Shown piece after piece: positions 40,260-41,237 of a stretch of 41,237 nt of DNA. The stretch lies in contig JASJBC010000007.1 in NCBI GenBank assembly GCA_030066715.1, forward strand, positions 1 to 41,237. Reading direction: 5' to 3'. Under the pieces are notes generated by a model. The model saw only the letters and a list, made by a program, of their open reading frames with translations, made no database searches and was not told the DNA's origin. The translations under genes were made by a program, and so were the position numbers. Numbering within the stretch: position 1 is the stretch's first letter; each line of letters opens with the position of its first letter. Source of the stretch: Acidimicrobiia bacterium. GTDB lineage: Bacteria; Actinomycetota; Acidimicrobiia; Spongiisociales; UBA5794.

Positions 40260-41237
40260 GTGAGCACGGAAACCTCACTCGGCAAGCGCATGGGGGCGGC
40301 GGCTCTGATCGTCTCCGCCGGTGTGCTGATCTCCCGAATCCTCGGTCAGTTGCGCGAGATCATCTTTGCCTCGCTGCTGGGGGCGACCGGGTCGACCGAC
40401 CAGTATGTCGCCGCCTTCGCCATCCCGGACTTTCTCAACTACCTGCTGGCCGGCGGCTTCCTCTCGATCACGTTCATCCCCATCTTCTCCCGCTACCTCG
40501 CCCACGACGACGAAGAGGGCGGCTGGGAGGCGCTCAGTGCGATCATCCGCCCTGTCGCCGTCGCCATCGTCGGGTTGGTGGCCATCGGCTGGGTCGCCGC
40601 CCCGCAGATCATCGAAACGCTGTTTCCCAGCTTCAGCGCCGAACAGATCGAGAATACGATCCGCTTCACACGGATCATCCTCCCCGCCCAGGTCTTCTTC
40701 GTCCTCGGGGCGCTGTTCAGCGCCGTGCAGTACACCAAGGGTGTATTCACCATCCCCACCCTCGCTCCCATCATCTACAACCTCGGGATAATCACCGGCG
40801 GCATCGCCTGGGCCGTGGTCAACGAGGCCTCACCGGAGGGGTTTGTGTGGGGCGCTCTGGCCGGCGCCTTCCTCGGCAACTTCGCTCTGCAATGGTGGGG
40901 AGCGCGCCGACTCGGCATGAGGCTGCGCTTTGGGATCCCGTGGCGAAATCCCGTGGTGCGGGAGTACGCGCTCCTTGCACTCCCGCTGATGATCGGGCAG
41001 TCGATCGTCGTGCTCGACGAGACGTTCATGCGGGTCTTCGGGCAATGGGTGAGTGAGGGAGCCGCCACCGAACTCAACTACGCACGACGGACGATGCTCG
41101 TCCCGGTAGGCGTCATCGCCCAGGCCGCAGGCGTCGCCGCGTATCCCTTCCTGGCCAGGCTGTACGCAGAAGGACAGATCCAGCGGATGAACAGGACCGT
41201 CGACCGGGCCCTGCGCTATGTGCTCGTGCTCTCTGTG
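40260..41237 (+). CDS. murJ: MurJ/MviN-family lipid II flippase, truncated by the window end (not in the ORF track)
   Basis: GTG start at 40260, open to 41237: 'GKRMGAAALIVSAGVLISRILGQLREIIFASLLGATGSTDQYVAAFAIPDFLNYLLAGGFLSITFIPIFSRYLA'. Confidence 0.9.
   Translation, partial: MSTETSLGKRMGAAALIVSAGVLISRILGQLREIIFASLLGATGSTDQYVAAFAIPDFLNYLLAGGFLSITFIPIFSRYLAHDDEEGGWEALSAIIRPVAVAIVGLVAIGWVAAPQIIETLFPSFSAEQIENTIRFTRIILPAQVFFVLGALFSAVQYTKGVFTIPTLAPIIYNLGIITGGIAWAVVNEASPEGFVWGALAGAFLGNFALQWWGARRLGMRLRFGIPWRNPVVREYALLALPLMIGQSIVVLDETFMRVFGQWVSEGAATELNYARRTMLVPVGVIAQAAGVAAYPFLARLYAEGQIQRMNRTVDRALRYVLVLSV

Overview
GC-rich chromosomal window, probably from an actinobacterium (possibly Acidimicrobiia-like; this is inferred from gene content and the recurring TANNNT-N6/7-start-codon promoters). 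Most genes are housekeeping: dapC-dapD-dapE, ligA, a short MetE-like protein, mnmA, a cysteine desulfurase, murA-spoIID-(nucleotidyltransferase/NifU), enoyl-CoA hydratase-meaB, mutT1-like, pgl, rpiB, a four-gene ABC-2 exporter operon, and a murJ that runs off the right edge and is absent from the ORF track. The standout is a nine-gene bacterial microcompartment (BMC) operon on the minus strand at about 30588-35966. It encodes three BMC-P pentamers, one BMC-H hexamer, two BMC-T trimers (one CcmP-like), a PduP/EutE-type CoA-acylating aldehyde dehydrogenase, a DERA/DeoC aldolase and an RpiB/LacAB-family isomerase. All three enzymes carry N-terminal extensions that look like encapsulation peptides. 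A second, standalone RpiB at 26471-26920 lacks the extension and keeps the catalytic Cys that the BMC copy replaces with Asp. The set fits the 'sugar-phosphate-utilizing' class of metabolosomes, whose physiology is, to my knowledge, not established. The locus encodes no recognisable phosphotransacylase or alcohol dehydrogenase. Other points of interest: widespread leaderless promoters, including divergent pairs sharing 31-58 bp; a stem-loop just downstream of the BMC-H gene; a MarR operator/promoter; a pair of 36-nt palindromic repeats; and a nucleotidyltransferase-NifU fusion.
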